Shown: in pieces, positions 1 through 12,259 of the stretch
How positions within the stretch are numbered: position 1 is the first letter of the stretch
Layout: each line of letters opens with the position of its first letter
Source: an uncultured Prevotellaceae bacterium
GTDB taxonomy: Bacteria; Bacteroidota; Bacteroidia; Bacteroidales; Bacteroidaceae
Assembly: GCA_945833925.1 (NCBI GenBank)
Contig: CAMAFX010000005.1
Span: forward strand, 1 to 64,000
Reading direction: 5' to 3'
Length of the DNA: 64,000 nt
Made by a program: the position numbers and the translations under genes
The notes under the pieces: generated by a model
The model's database searches: none
Told to the model about the DNA's origin: nothing
Seen by the model: the letters and a program-made list of their open reading frames with translations, nothing else

Positions 1-593
1 AGAACCTTCTCGGCAAGGTTGACAAGCTCATCCTCTGCGGTGGTATGACATACACATTTGCAAAGGCACATGGTGGCGAGATTGGTCAGTCTATCGTTGA
101 GCTCGACAAGCTCGACGTAGCTCTCAACGTAGAGAAGACAGCTAAGGAGAACGGCGTTGAGTTGGTACTCGGTACAGACTCTGTATGCTGCACAGGCTAC
201 GACTTCAAGACCTTTACCGTTAAGGATGGTGCTAAGATCGAGGTATTCGATTCTAACGCAATCCCAGCTGAGTTCGAGGGTCTCGATGCAGGTCCTAAGA
301 GCCGTGAAAAATTCGCTAAGGCAATCGAAGGCGCAAAGACAATCCTCTGGAACGGTCCTGCTGGATGCTTCGAGTGCGACGACTTCACCGCAGGTAGCAA
401 GGCTATCGGCGACGCTATCGCTAAGGCAACTGCTGAGGGTGCATTCTCACTCATCGGTGGTGGTGACTCAGTTGCATGCTGCACCAAGTTCGGTTTGACA
501 GACAAGGTTAGCTACATCTCAACCGGTGGTGGTGCTTTGCTTGAGGCTATCGAGGGTAAGGTTCTCCCAGGCGTAGCTGCAATCAAGGGCTAA
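1..593 (+). CDS. pgk: Phosphoglycerate kinase, C-terminal part (5' end outside window)
   Basis: Glycolytic enzyme that transfers phosphate between 1,3-bisphosphoglycerate and ADP in the cytoplasm. The reading frame is open from base 3, so the gene begins upstream; the ORF-track start at 45 is an internal Met. The visible part has the family's [11 protein letters not shown] stretch, the WNGPAGCFE loop and the C-terminal GGGDSVACC / STGGGALLE nucleotide-binding segments. Cys in the GGGDSVACC segment, where many homologues have Ala, is a mild oddity. A strong terminator follows at once. Codon use is highly biased (ggt, aag, ctc), as expected for an abundant protein. Confidence 0.96.
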   Translation, partial: NLLGKVDKLILCGGMTYTFAKAHGGEIGQSIVELDKLDVALNVEKTAKENGVELVLGTDSVCCTGYDFKTFTVKDGAKIEVFDSNAIPAEFEGLDAGPKSREKFAKAIEGAKTILWNGPAGCFECDDFTAGSKAIGDAIAKATAEGAFSLIGGGDSVACCTKFGLTDKVSYISTGGGALLEAIEGKVLPGVAAIKG

Positions 594-611
594 TCGTTAA
601 CATTCAATACT

Positions 612-652
612 CCCCCGCCCTCAACACAGTTTGAAGGCGGGGGTAATTTTTG
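612..652 (+). terminator. Rho-independent terminator of pgk
   Basis: A perfect 8-bp stem, CCCCCGCC (612-619) with GGCGGGGG (636-643), is extended by a TCAA/TTGA pairing in the loop and followed by TAATTTTT. It begins 19 bases after the pgk stop. Confidence 0.88.
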
Positions 653-743
653 AGTTAATGCTTTCTACTTTTCAAGGTTTCTTCCTTACTTCTTCAGTAT
701 AATCTTATTACTCACAACTCTACACTCTAACTCCTCAGGACTA

Positions 744-1739
744 ATGAGAAACATCCTACTCATAACATTATTAAGCATAACTGCTTTGTTTTCATGCAAA
801 GGAGAAAGCGAGCACGTGGTCAGTCCCGAGGAACTTGCCAAACAGGATTCTGCAGCCTTGCACGTTGCCGTATTCCCATGCAAGGTCTGTTTGCCACTAT
901 ATTATGCAGAGGCAACAGGAATATTCCAATCGCTTGACGTAGACATAAGACTGATGCATCTCAGCACAATGGAGGACTGCGACACCGCTCTCCTGAACCA
1001 CCGTGCAGAGGTTGCAACAAGCGACCTGGCAAGACTGATATGCATGACAAAGGACGGAAACGACGTCACTGCCATTGCACAGATGCAAGGAAAGACATTC
1101 CTGATGACAAGACCCGAGAAGCCTATTCTAAACATCAAGAAACTAAAGGAAAGACTGATTGCACTTGACAGGCATAGCGAAACTGACTATTTCAGTGACA
1201 AGCTTGCAAAGGAAGTCGGTTTGGAGCAACTTGATTTCTTCAGGACACAGATTAACAATCATCAGTTAAGATACAGTATGCTAACCAATTGCCTATACGA
1301 AGCCGCCTTTCTGGACGAACCGTATGCTACGCTTGCAGAAGAAATGGGATGCCATACACTTTGGGAATCGTCGAAAAAGGACACGTGTACATGGAACGTG
1401 CTTGCAATGACGAACAAGACTCTCAAGGACAAGAGCCGTGCAAACCAGGCAAGCAAACTTATCGACGCCTACCAACTGGCTGTGGAAAGAATGAACGAGA
1501 ACATGGACACATTGTGTCTGGACAGCATAATAAAGAAGGTGTATCAGTTACCACATATACAGGTTGACACAATCATCTCCATTCATCCCAACTCTGAGAT
1601 ATACAGGGCAAGCAAACTGCTTGTTCCCAAAAAGACAGAGGTGGAAACAGCAAAGCAATGGTTGTTGGAACGCAAATGGATTCCCGCAACATTAAATACA
1701 GAGAAAATAACCAACGACATTCTCATGAAAAAGCAGTGA
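744..1739 (+). CDS. Substrate-binding lipoprotein, NMT1/SsuA-like periplasmic fold
   Basis: Predicted lipoprotein of 331 aa: the signal peptide ends in a lipobox ALFSC with Cys18. The mature part begins with LHVAVFPCKVCLPLYYAEATGIF, typical of NMT1/ThiY/SsuA solute-binding proteins (family knowledge), and continues with a domain that senses a small ligand. Several extra cysteines (KVC, EDC, CTW) are present. No ABC permease or ATPase lies next to it; the downstream gene is a TPR protein about 70 bases away, so a two-gene unit is likely. The ligand is unknown. Confidence 0.7.
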   Translation: MRNILLITLLSITALFSCKGESEHVVSPEELAKQDSAALHVAVFPCKVCLPLYYAEATGIFQSLDVDIRLMHLSTMEDCDTALLNHRAEVATSDLARLICMTKDGNDVTAIAQMQGKTFLMTRPEKPILNIKKLKERLIALDRHSETDYFSDKLAKEVGLEQLDFFRTQINNHQLRYSMLTNCLYEAAFLDEPYATLAEEMGCHTLWESSKKDTCTWNVLAMTNKTLKDKSRANQASKLIDAYQLAVERMNENMDTLCLDSIIKKVYQLPHIQVDTIISIHPNSEIYRASKLLVPKKTEVETAKQWLLERKWIPATLNTEKITNDILMKKQ

Positions 1740-1810
1740 CCATCTACATAATTGTAGACGTCGTCAACAGAGACTGTTGTAACAGACAAATGAGAAGTAA
1801 GTTGCAGATT

Positions 1811-3928
1811 ATGAAAAGGGAAATAACAAAGGAATTATTCAAGGAATGTCTGGACGCATTGCATCAGCACCACCTCTTTGATGCAATCACCATTCTATAC
1901 TCTCTTGCCAAAGAAACAACCAACAACAGTTTTCTGATAGCAATTGAGAGTATAGAAAACGACTATAATGCAATGCTCGACTTTATCGCAAAGGGTGGAA
2001 AAGACGATGCTCGCACCATCATACAATTGAAACTCATTCAGAAAGCCCTTCTTCTACTAAATGCCATTGACGCATCGACAAGGCTTACGGAAGCCAACGA
2101 CTACTATACACACTGTATCGAGACTCTGGCAAATGGAACAAACCAGAACGAAACAACATTCTGTCATCTTGCCACAATAAACAATGTGGAAAGCAGTGAC
2201 ATAATAATCATCAACGAACTTATTGACAGTGCTAACCGAAATGAGTTGAAAGTCATAATATCTGCACTTGGACTCAATCTATGGAACTACCTGAATCCAT
2301 CATTGTTTAAGATAGTTGCGAGTCTTGCAACAAAGGATATCAGGGCAAGCATCGCTCTGTATATTACGGCAATCAAGCACAGCGACTCCTTGTCATTGTT
2401 TCCCGAACTGCAATCAATATACAAGGAACTGTCGGAAGATGAAGAATTCAGAAAGAATATAAGTCTCATCAATCGTGAATTCTACATTTGCAGCCAGACA
2501 AGCAAGGCAAAAGAACAGCTCGAAAAAACCATAATACCTGCATTCAAGGACTTGATGACTGACAGGAGACTTATGGACGAGATAGGCTCTGATGAAGGAC
2601 TGAACAACATAGACTCTATTCTAAGTTCAAGCGAAAAGAGCGAGGAATTCAGGAAGAAAAGAGACAAACTCAACGACAGTTTTGACATTGTCATGAAGAT
2701 GCAGGAGGAAGGACTGGACATCAACATCGACAATTTCAACATACTGAAGAACTCTGCTTTCTTCAACAATCTATACAACTGGTTGAAGCCATTTGACATA
2801 AAAGATGAAGTTCTGCGTGATTTCATCTACGACAAAAACGGAAAGACCAGACCAATAATCAACATCCTCTTGGAGGACCCAAACATCTGTGACATTGACC
2901 TTTATGGTACAATCCTGATCGTCAACAACAAGAACAAAACGGGTGTTGACAACGGCGAATATATAGAAAACATGCTGGATGGTGAGTTTGGCAATTCTCC
3001 GTTCATCAAATACAACGAATACGGCAACAGGGAAATTAGCGAAGAGCGTGACTGCAGAAGTTATATTCGCGCACTTTATCGCCTATTCTACAAATCGAAG
3101 TGGTCTCAATCATTTGACAACATATTCAACAACTCGACAAATATACTCGACAACGAGTACTTGTCAAAGGCAATAGCAACAGAGAACACTACACTGAAAG
3201 ACATCGCCGACCTTATGCAGAAGTACAAGGACATGGATGATGCCATCTGCTACTATAAGCAGATAATAAAGAATAGTGGCAGTGATTATGAAACACTGAT
3301 CTCAATTGCAAGATGCTACATCCAGAACAAGAAATACGGAATCGCACTGAACTATCTGCAGCAAGCTGAGGTTCTTTCAGAGCATACAGACATTGACCTT
3401 TACTGGATGATGCACAAGTGCTACGACAAACTTGGACAATATGACAACAGTCTGGATATCTTGTTGGAACTGGAGAAGGACGAACCTGACAATGAAAAGG
3501 TCATTGCAGAAACAGGCTTGACACTGATTAAGACTGGTAAATTCCAGGAAGCGTCACAGAGATTCTTCAAACTTGAGATTGAAGACAAGATGATTACTCC
3601 GTCACGAAGGGCTATAGCGTGGTGTTCATTCAATCTCAAGAAATACGAGCAGGCACTAAAGTATTACGAGAAGATAATGTCCACTCCCGGACTGGCTGTA
3701 TGGCAAGACTACATCAACAGCGGACACACAGCGTTGTGTATGGGAAATCTCTGCCTTTCAATTGAATACTACAAGCAGTACGTAAAGCACTATCTGACAG
3801 ACGACCCCAAGATAAAGGATGCTTTAGAGCCATTTGACAAAGACAGAGAAAGACTGCTAATGCATGGCATTGCCGAAAGTGACATTGACCTCATGCATGA
3901 GATGATACTTAAATACGCTGTCAAATAA
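1811..3928 (+). CDS. Tetratricopeptide-repeat protein, cytoplasmic, function unknown
   Basis: Protein of about 705 aa starting at MKREITKELFKECL. The ORF track extends it to 1658, but that part overlaps the upstream gene and reads as non-coding; an ATG at 1790 is an alternative. There is no signal peptide. The N-terminal 400 residues are charged and helical without a recognised domain. The C-terminal third has several TPR units (for example DDAICYYKQIIKNSG and KKYGIALNYLQQAEVL), which usually bind proteins. It follows the substrate-binding lipoprotein, and its end overlaps the convergent phospholipase D-like gene by 8 bases. Confidence 0.8.
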   Translation: MKREITKELFKECLDALHQHHLFDAITILYSLAKETTNNSFLIAIESIENDYNAMLDFIAKGGKDDARTIIQLKLIQKALLLLNAIDASTRLTEANDYYTHCIETLANGTNQNETTFCHLATINNVESSDIIIINELIDSANRNELKVIISALGLNLWNYLNPSLFKIVASLATKDIRASIALYITAIKHSDSLSLFPELQSIYKELSEDEEFRKNISLINREFYICSQTSKAKEQLEKTIIPAFKDLMTDRRLMDEIGSDEGLNNIDSILSSSEKSEEFRKKRDKLNDSFDIVMKMQEEGLDINIDNFNILKNSAFFNNLYNWLKPFDIKDEVLRDFIYDKNGKTRPIINILLEDPNICDIDLYGTILIVNNKNKTGVDNGEYIENMLDGEFGNSPFIKYNEYGNREISEERDCRSYIRALYRLFYKSKWSQSFDNIFNNSTNILDNEYLSKAIATENTTLKDIADLMQKYKDMDDAICYYKQIIKNSGSDYETLISIARCYIQNKKYGIALNYLQQAEVLSEHTDIDLYWMMHKCYDKLGQYDNSLDILLELEKDEPDNEKVIAETGLTLIKTGKFQEASQRFFKLEIEDKMITPSRRAIAWCSFNLKKYEQALKYYEKIMSTPGLAVWQDYINSGHTALCMGNLCLSIEYYKQYVKHYLTDDPKIKDALEPFDKDRERLLMHGIAESDIDLMHEMILKYAVK

Positions 3929-5204
3929 ATCCTTTGAAAGCACCAAACAGTCTGCCGACAATACGATGCCAGATGTTGAAACGCTTCTTCCAGCCTTCTG
4001 GAGTCAAAAGGGTGCTTTTTGTCTTGTCTTGCTCAAACAATGTTGACAACTGACTTGCCGTACATGGCGAGAAAATGAAGGAATTCACTTCATAATCAAA
4101 AAGCATACTACGTGCGTCAAGATTAGCACTACCTATTGTGCAGAACTCACCATCAACAATCATATATTTACTGTGATGGAAACCATCATCATTATAATAA
4201 ACGTTACAGCCGTGTGACATGAAACGTTTCATTTGAATAGCAACAACATCAGGAGTGATGGGCACATCACACTTGGAAGAAACCATAAAATCAACCTTCA
4301 CACCACGCTTTAAGGCATTGTTAATGGCTCTTCTCACGCTACGCACACCTGTTGGATAGGGATTAACAATCTGGATGTAATGCTGTGCCGAATTGATGGC
4401 AGCAACGTACGACTTTCTCATCAACTTGCTGTCTTTTCCTGGTCTACGGTGTACAACAGCAAGCAGCTTGCGTCCTGCATCGTCAGTCGAGTCTACCTTA
4501 ATGCTTTGATAAGATTCATTCACAGGCCTGCTGTCGGGCAAATATTTCTCCTCGTCAAGGGCGATTCCCGTCTCAGACTTCCACATTTTTGCGAAAATCT
4601 TTTCATATTCAGCCACAACAGGACCTTCGAGACGCATATGCATATCATGCCACGGCCCAATATTTGGTTTGCCATGAATGTAATAATCTGCAACGTTCAT
4701 TCCTCCTGTATAAACCAACTTGCCATCAATAACCACAATCTTCATGTGGTCTCTGTGATAAAAATGATTAATATAAGGGAACTTTAGAGGGTCGAAAATG
4801 CAAATATCCAATCCCATTGACCGGAGGCTGTCAAGATGAGACTTCCTCAATGGATGATCATTGCTTCGGTTTCCGAAATCATCACAAAGGATACGCACCT
4901 CAACGCCCTGTTGTGCCTTCTCACTGAGCAATGTGAAAAGAGACCATCCAATAGAATCATTACGAAAATTGAAATATTCAAGATGGACATAGTGAGTTGC
5001 CTGACTGATTGCAGAAAATAAGTCTATGAATTTTTCCTTTCCTGAAGGCAAGAGCACAACGCTATTACCTTCGCAAAAAGGTACATCAAGACTTGCAAGG
5101 GACTTTTGCGTTTGTTCTGACGAAGAAGTATTCTGCGCCAATAATGATGTATCAGCTATGGCAATAGTCATAAATACGATAAGGAATTTTAAAACAAATT
5201 GCAT
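3921..5204 (-). CDS. Phospholipase D-like / cardiolipin synthase-like protein
   Basis: A 427-aa protein with an N-terminal signal or anchor sequence (MQFVLKFLIVFMTIAIA) and two PLD active-site HKD motifs: DHMKIVVIDG followed by GGMN, and HHSKYMIVDG followed by GSANLDARS. Two HKD copies in one chain are typical of cardiolipin synthases and PLD-type phosphodiesterases. Most bacterial Cls proteins have two N-terminal membrane helices; here a single cleavable-looking signal followed by a Ser/Gln-rich linker suggests a periplasmic or envelope enzyme. Lipid versus nucleic acid substrate cannot be told from sequence. Confidence 0.85.
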   Translation of the reverse strand: MQFVLKFLIVFMTIAIADTSLLAQNTSSSEQTQKSLASLDVPFCEGNSVVLLPSGKEKFIDLFSAISQATHYVHLEYFNFRNDSIGWSLFTLLSEKAQQGVEVRILCDDFGNRSNDHPLRKSHLDSLRSMGLDICIFDPLKFPYINHFYHRDHMKIVVIDGKLVYTGGMNVADYYIHGKPNIGPWHDMHMRLEGPVVAEYEKIFAKMWKSETGIALDEEKYLPDSRPVNESYQSIKVDSTDDAGRKLLAVVHRRPGKDSKLMRKSYVAAINSAQHYIQIVNPYPTGVRSVRRAINNALKRGVKVDFMVSSKCDVPITPDVVAIQMKRFMSHGCNVYYNDDGFHHSKYMIVDGEFCTIGSANLDARSMLFDYEVNSFIFSPCTASQLSTLFEQDKTKSTLLTPEGWKKRFNIWHRIVGRLFGAFKGFI

Positions 5205-5325
5205 AACAACTCTAAAGCAATCAAATTACACTGAACAGAACCTATCAACAAATATTTAAAATATACAGAAGATCCTTGAAATCACTTAGAAAAGTCAACA
5301 AACCATCAATCGTACACTTGTATTT

Positions 5326-6282
5326 TTAGACGTAACAACTGAAACTGTCAACAATACCAAGTAAATGCTTGCTGTCATCTACAACAAGAACAGCATGAAT
5401 CTTTCTCTCGGAAAGGATGTTCACAATAGTCTCTATCTTTGTCTCCTGACTGATTGTTACTGGATGCTTTGTCATCACCTCTTTTACCGGAACATAGAAG
5501 AACTTCTCTCCCAGCGACTCAGTGGCACGACGTACGTCTCCATCAGTAATGATACCTGCAACCTCGTCATTATGAAGAATAACGCCCAATCCCAGCTTAC
5601 CTCTACTAATATGAATTATTGCTTCGCCCAATGGCAAATCTTCATTGATGACAGGTAAATCGTGGGAACGCATAACATCCTTCGCTCTGTTCAGCAGTCG
5701 TCTACCCAAAGAGCCACCCGGATGAAACTTTGCAAAATCCTGCTCTTTGAAGTTTCGGCGAACTACCAACGCACATGCGATGGCATCTACAAGAGCCAGT
5801 GTTGCCGTTGTGCTACAGGTTGGTGCAAGATTCAAAGGATAAGCTTCGTGCTTGACATGAACATTCAGATGATATGTACAGTTATGTGCAAGCAACGAAT
5901 CGGGATTTCCGCTAATACCGACAAGAGGAATGTTGCGTTCTTGCAGGCATGGGATAAAGCGCAGCAACTCGTCGGTCTGACCAGAATAACTTATTGCCAC
6001 AAAAACATCCTTGTTCGTGATAACACCAAGACTGCCATGAAATACGTCCAATGCATTAACGGCAAAAGCAGGGGTGCCAGTACTTGATAGTGTTGCAGCC
6101 ATCTTTGATGCGATATGACTATTCTTGCCAACACCACACACAATGACTTTGCCTGTACAGTTGTATATCACATCAACAACATTCTCGAAAGTATCATCAA
6201 GTCTTTCAATAAGATTCAATATGGCCTCTGCTTCGTCACGCAGACACTGCTCTGCAACCTTTATAATATTTTCTCCTATCAT
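5326..6282 (-). CDS. kdsD: D-arabinose-5-phosphate isomerase (SIS + CBS domains)
   Basis: Converts ribulose-5-phosphate to arabinose-5-phosphate, the first step of KDO synthesis for lipopolysaccharide. The N-terminal SIS domain (about residues 30-170) has VCGVGKNSHIASKMAATLSSTG and AISYSGQTDELL; the C-terminal part (about 200-318) contains two CBS repeats (AKDVMRSHDLPVI and VMTKHPVTI). It starts two bases after the kdsA stop, so the two are almost certainly one transcript. The 318-aa length is normal for the family. Confidence 0.93.
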   Translation of the reverse strand: MIGENIIKVAEQCLRDEAEAILNLIERLDDTFENVVDVIYNCTGKVIVCGVGKNSHIASKMAATLSSTGTPAFAVNALDVFHGSLGVITNKDVFVAISYSGQTDELLRFIPCLQERNIPLVGISGNPDSLLAHNCTYHLNVHVKHEAYPLNLAPTCSTTATLALVDAIACALVVRRNFKEQDFAKFHPGGSLGRRLLNRAKDVMRSHDLPVINEDLPLGEAIIHISRGKLGLGVILHNDEVAGIITDGDVRRATESLGEKFFYVPVKEVMTKHPVTISQETKIETIVNILSERKIHAVLVVDDSKHLLGIVDSFSCYV

Positions 6283-6284
6283 AG

Positions 6285-7064
6285 TTACATCAATGACTTA
6301 AGAACATCCTCAAAATCCTTCAGATACAACATATTCGGACCGTCACTGAGAGCATTCTCTGGATCGGGATGAATCTCAAAGAAATAGCCTGTTGCTCCAA
6401 ATGCCTTTGCCGCCAGTGCCATAGCCGGCACGAATTCGCGGTTGCCACCTGTCTTACCACCTGCTGCGCCAGGACGCTGTACACTATGAGTACAATCCAT
6501 TATGACTCTTGACGTAAATCGCTTCATATCACTAATGTTGCGAAAATCTACAGCAAGATTGTTATAACCATATATATTGCCGCGTTCAGTAAGCCACACC
6601 TCGTCCTTTTCCTTCTGTTCGCTGCCTACCGCCAACCACGTCTCGCGTATCTTTTGAACAGGGTATTCCATGTCTAATCCACTCAGGAACTGCGCCTTCT
6701 TGATGTTGACAGGCTTGCCGGTCCTTGCAGCGGCAACAAGCAAGTCAGTCTGCCGACAAAGAAAAGCAGGGATTTGCAAAGCATCTACGACCTCGCCTGC
6801 AGGTGCTGCCTGATAACTCTCATGAATATCCGTAAGTAAAGGCAAGCCAAACTTAGACTTCACATCCGACATCATCTGAAGTCCTTTTTCCAAGCCAGGT
6901 CCACGGTAGGAATGTATGCTGGTTCTGTTTGCCTTGTCAAACGACGCCTTGAAATAGATGTCAACGTCGTACTGGTTCTTTAAACGCAACAATTCTGCAG
7001 CAACCTCATCAAGTACATCTTGCGTCTCGATAACACATGGACCTGCTATAAACAAAGGTTTCAT
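6285..7064 (-). CDS. kdsA: 3-deoxy-8-phosphooctulonate synthase (KDO-8-phosphate synthase)
   Basis: Condenses phosphoenolpyruvate with arabinose-5-phosphate in the cytoplasm. The sequence opens with MKPLFIAGPCVIE and carries KASFDKANRTSIHSYRGPG, the PEP-binding NIKKAQFL stretch, a DCTHSVQRPG segment and the final HPDPENALSDGPNML. At 259 aa it is the usual length. It is the first gene of a kdsA-kdsD unit, and the product of kdsD is its own substrate. Confidence 0.96.
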   Translation of the reverse strand: MKPLFIAGPCVIETQDVLDEVAAELLRLKNQYDVDIYFKASFDKANRTSIHSYRGPGLEKGLQMMSDVKSKFGLPLLTDIHESYQAAPAGEVVDALQIPAFLCRQTDLLVAAARTGKPVNIKKAQFLSGLDMEYPVQKIRETWLAVGSEQKEKDEVWLTERGNIYGYNNLAVDFRNISDMKRFTSRVIMDCTHSVQRPGAAGGKTGGNREFVPAMALAAKAFGATGYFFEIHPDPENALSDGPNMLYLKDFEDVLKSLM

Positions 7065-7096
7065 AATATATTATATTTGATAGTACAATTATTAAG

Positions 7097-7141
7097 GAGG
7101 ACAGTCTGTCATAATAATAATGTCCTCATATTGCAAAGATA
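7097..7141 (-). promoter_or_regulatory. Predicted kdsA promoter element with inverted repeat in the leader
   Basis: On the minus strand the -7 box TATCTTTG (complement of 7134-7141) lies 70 bases upstream of kdsA. I find no clear -33 partner. Between it and the start codon is a 7-bp perfect inverted repeat, GAGGACA (7097-7103) and TGTCCTC (7121-7127), which would form a hairpin in the leader. Confidence 0.45.
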
Positions 7142-7214
7142 CAAAAAATACTACTATAATATTAATAAGGAGAGAAAAAATATTCAAACCTCTACCTTTT
7201 AAACATTTTTTTCG

Positions 7215-7222
7215 TAATTTTG
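7215..7222 (+). promoter_or_regulatory. -7 promoter box of the MaoC gene
   Basis: TAATTTTG fits the Bacteroidota TAnnTTTG box and is followed 45 bases later by the ATG of the hydratase. No convincing -33 box is visible. Confidence 0.5.
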
Positions 7223-7266
7223 CACAACGATAAGTAACACAATATAACAAACAACAATATTAAACA

Positions 7267-7734
7267 ATGGAAAAAGTCATTATTTCTTGTTACGAAGACT
7301 TCTTGCCATACCTTGGCAAAGAGATTGGCACGAGTGATTATATACAGATTGATCAGAACCGAATCAACCTGTTTGCAGATGCCACACTTGACCACCAGTG
7401 GATTCATGTAGACGTAGAGAAAGCCAAGGCAGAAAGTCCGTTCGGTCAGACTATTGCACACGGCTACCTGACAATGTCTTTGCTGCCAGCCATGTGGAAT
7501 CAAATCATCGAGGTACGCAACTTGGAGCGCCAGATGAACTATGGTATGGACAAGATGAAGTTTGCACAGCCTGTGCTCTCAGGACAGAGTGTACGCATGG
7601 TTACCCACTTGCACGAAATCGCGAATCTTCGCGGCGCAATAAAGACTACAATAAAGTTCTCTATCGAAGTCAAGGAAACAGGCAAGAAGACACTGGAAGG
7701 TCTTGCCACATTCATTTATTATTTCAAGAAATAA
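7267..7734 (+). CDS. MaoC-like (R)-specific enoyl-CoA hydratase, hot-dog fold
   Basis: A 155-aa single hot-dog protein. The catalytic motif of R-hydratases is visible as FADATLDHQWIHVD (Asp and His about five residues apart), followed by SPFGQTIAHGYLTMSLLP, the helix typical of MaoC proteins. The usual reaction is hydration of trans-2-enoyl-CoA to the 3R-hydroxy product. It is monocistronic, transcribed divergently from kdsA, with a strong terminator downstream. The physiological substrate is not indicated by the neighbours. Confidence 0.85.
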   Translation: MEKVIISCYEDFLPYLGKEIGTSDYIQIDQNRINLFADATLDHQWIHVDVEKAKAESPFGQTIAHGYLTMSLLPAMWNQIIEVRNLERQMNYGMDKMKFAQPVLSGQSVRMVTHLHEIANLRGAIKTTIKFSIEVKETGKKTLEGLATFIYYFKK

Positions 7735-7812
7735 TATATGAGTTAAAGTGAACTCTTGCTATAAGATAAACACACTCTCGTTGAGTTTTTTTATCAGACA
7801 AGCATAACTAAC

Positions 7813-7856
7813 AACAAAAACTCGCTGCAGGAACAATCTTGCAGCGAGTTTTTGTT
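7813..7856. terminator. Bidirectional terminator between the MaoC gene and dapA
   Basis: A perfect 17-bp inverted repeat, AACAAAAACTCGCTGCA (7813-7829) with its complement at 7840-7856, around a 10-base loop. Both arms give U-rich tails, so it can stop transcription from the MaoC gene and from the convergent dapA. Confidence 0.88.
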
Positions 7857-7883
7857 ATCTGTAAAATTTCAAATTTAGAATCT

Positions 7884-7971
7884 TCAGCCTCCCAAAGATT
7901 AACTTGAACCTCCACAGAGATTCACCTCAGCCTCCACAGAGATTCGCCTCAGCCTCCCAAGGATTATCTGA
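7884..7971. repeat. Four degenerate 22-bp tandem repeats at the 3' side of dapA
   Basis: The motif CAGCCTCC followed by CA-rich sequence and GATT recurs about every 22 bases, starting near 7885, 7907, 7928 and 7950. Copies differ at several positions. The array lies between the bidirectional terminator and the dapA stop codon, so it would be in the dapA 3' untranslated RNA. Confidence 0.75.
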
Positions 7972-7981
7972 AGAAAAGAAA

Positions 7982-8875
7982 TCAATACTTGATACCCAAT
8001 TCCCTTACAATGCTGGAAATTTTATCCATCGTATTAAGACTGGTTGGAATAAGAGGCAAACGGAGTTGGTTCTCAATTACTCCCATAGAATGAAGCATAG
8101 CCTTTACACCAGCAGGATTACCATCTACAAACAGAAGTTTGAAGAGTTCAGTAAACTTGTGATGAATTCTCAAAGCAGGTTCATACTCGCCTCGCAATGC
8201 GAGTCTTACCATTCTGCTGAATTCTGCAGGTAAAGCATTACCAATAACACTGATTACACCTACTGCGCCCAGAGTAATAAGAGGGAATGTTATGCCGTCA
8301 TCACCACTGATGACATCAAAGTCAAGCGGTTTATTCTTGATTATATCATCCATTTGGGTAATGTTACCGCTTGCCTCTTTGATAGCCACTACGTTCTCGC
8401 AATCGCGAGCAAGACGCAGTGTCGTCTCAGCAGTCATGTTTACGCCAGTTCTACCTGGCACATTATAAAGAACAACAGGTACAGGACTTGCTTCTGCAAT
8501 TGCCTTAAAATGCTGGTAAAGACCTTCCTGAGAAGGCTTGTTGTACATAGGACACACACTCAAAACTCCGTCTATACCAGTCCAATCTGTCGACTTCAAC
8601 TCAGAAATAACAGACGCCGTACAGTTACCACCACATCCCATCAACAAAGGAACACGACCAGCAACACGTTCAACGACTATTCTTCTTATCTCTTTCTTTT
8701 CTTCAAATGTCAATGTAGGGGTCTCGGCAGTTGTTCCAAGAATGCAGAGGAAATCAGCTCCATGAGTAAGTTGAAAATCAACGAGACGCATCAAAGCAGT
8801 ATAATCGACGCTTCCGTCTTTCTTGAAAGGAGTAACAAGGGCAATACCTAACCCGCGAAATTTATTTTGAGCCAT
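7982..8875 (-). CDS. dapA: 4-hydroxy-tetrahydrodipicolinate synthase
   Basis: First committed step of lysine and diaminopimelate synthesis, joining pyruvate and aspartate semialdehyde. The start MAQNKFRGLGIALVTPF was chosen because it fits the family N-terminus and leaves the promoter upstream; the ORF-track start at 8962 would place the promoter inside the gene. Family features seen: GTTAETPTL, the catalytic Tyr in VLYNVPGRTG and the Schiff-base Lys in VVAIKEASGN. Length 297 aa is normal. It has its own promoter downstream of ligA. Confidence 0.96.
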   Translation of the reverse strand: MAQNKFRGLGIALVTPFKKDGSVDYTALMRLVDFQLTHGADFLCILGTTAETPTLTFEEKKEIRRIVVERVAGRVPLLMGCGGNCTASVISELKSTDWTGIDGVLSVCPMYNKPSQEGLYQHFKAIAEASPVPVVLYNVPGRTGVNMTAETTLRLARDCENVVAIKEASGNITQMDDIIKNKPLDFDVISGDDGITFPLITLGAVGVISVIGNALPAEFSRMVRLALRGEYEPALRIHHKFTELFKLLFVDGNPAGVKAMLHSMGVIENQLRLPLIPTSLNTMDKISSIVRELGIKY

Positions 8876-8901
8876 AAAAAATGATAAATTCAAAATGTAT
8901 G

Positions 8902-8933
8902 CAAAGGTAGTAAAAGACATGCAAAATGCCAAA
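8902..8933 (-). promoter_or_regulatory. dapA promoter (-33 TTTG, -7 TACCTTTG)
   Basis: Reading the minus strand, TTTG (complement of 8930-8933) is separated by exactly 20 nt from TACCTTTG (complement of 8902-8909), 27 bases upstream of the dapA ATG. This matches the Bacteroidota promoter consensus in both elements and spacing. Confidence 0.75.
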
Positions 8934-8969
8934 CATTTCACAACTTTTCTATACAGATACAAACTTAAC

Positions 8970-12222
<3,253 letters not shown>

Positions 12223-12259
12223 CCTTGCACCAATTCAATATAAGTAATACAGAATACTG

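Noticed and set aside
1658-1810. N-terminal extension of the TPR protein
   Set aside because: Overlaps the lipoprotein gene out of frame and reads as non-coding; MKREITKEL at 1811 is a natural start.
8876-8962. 29-residue N-terminal extension of dapA
   Set aside because: It would contain the promoter boxes TTTG and TACCTTTG; the family start MAQNKFRGLG is downstream.
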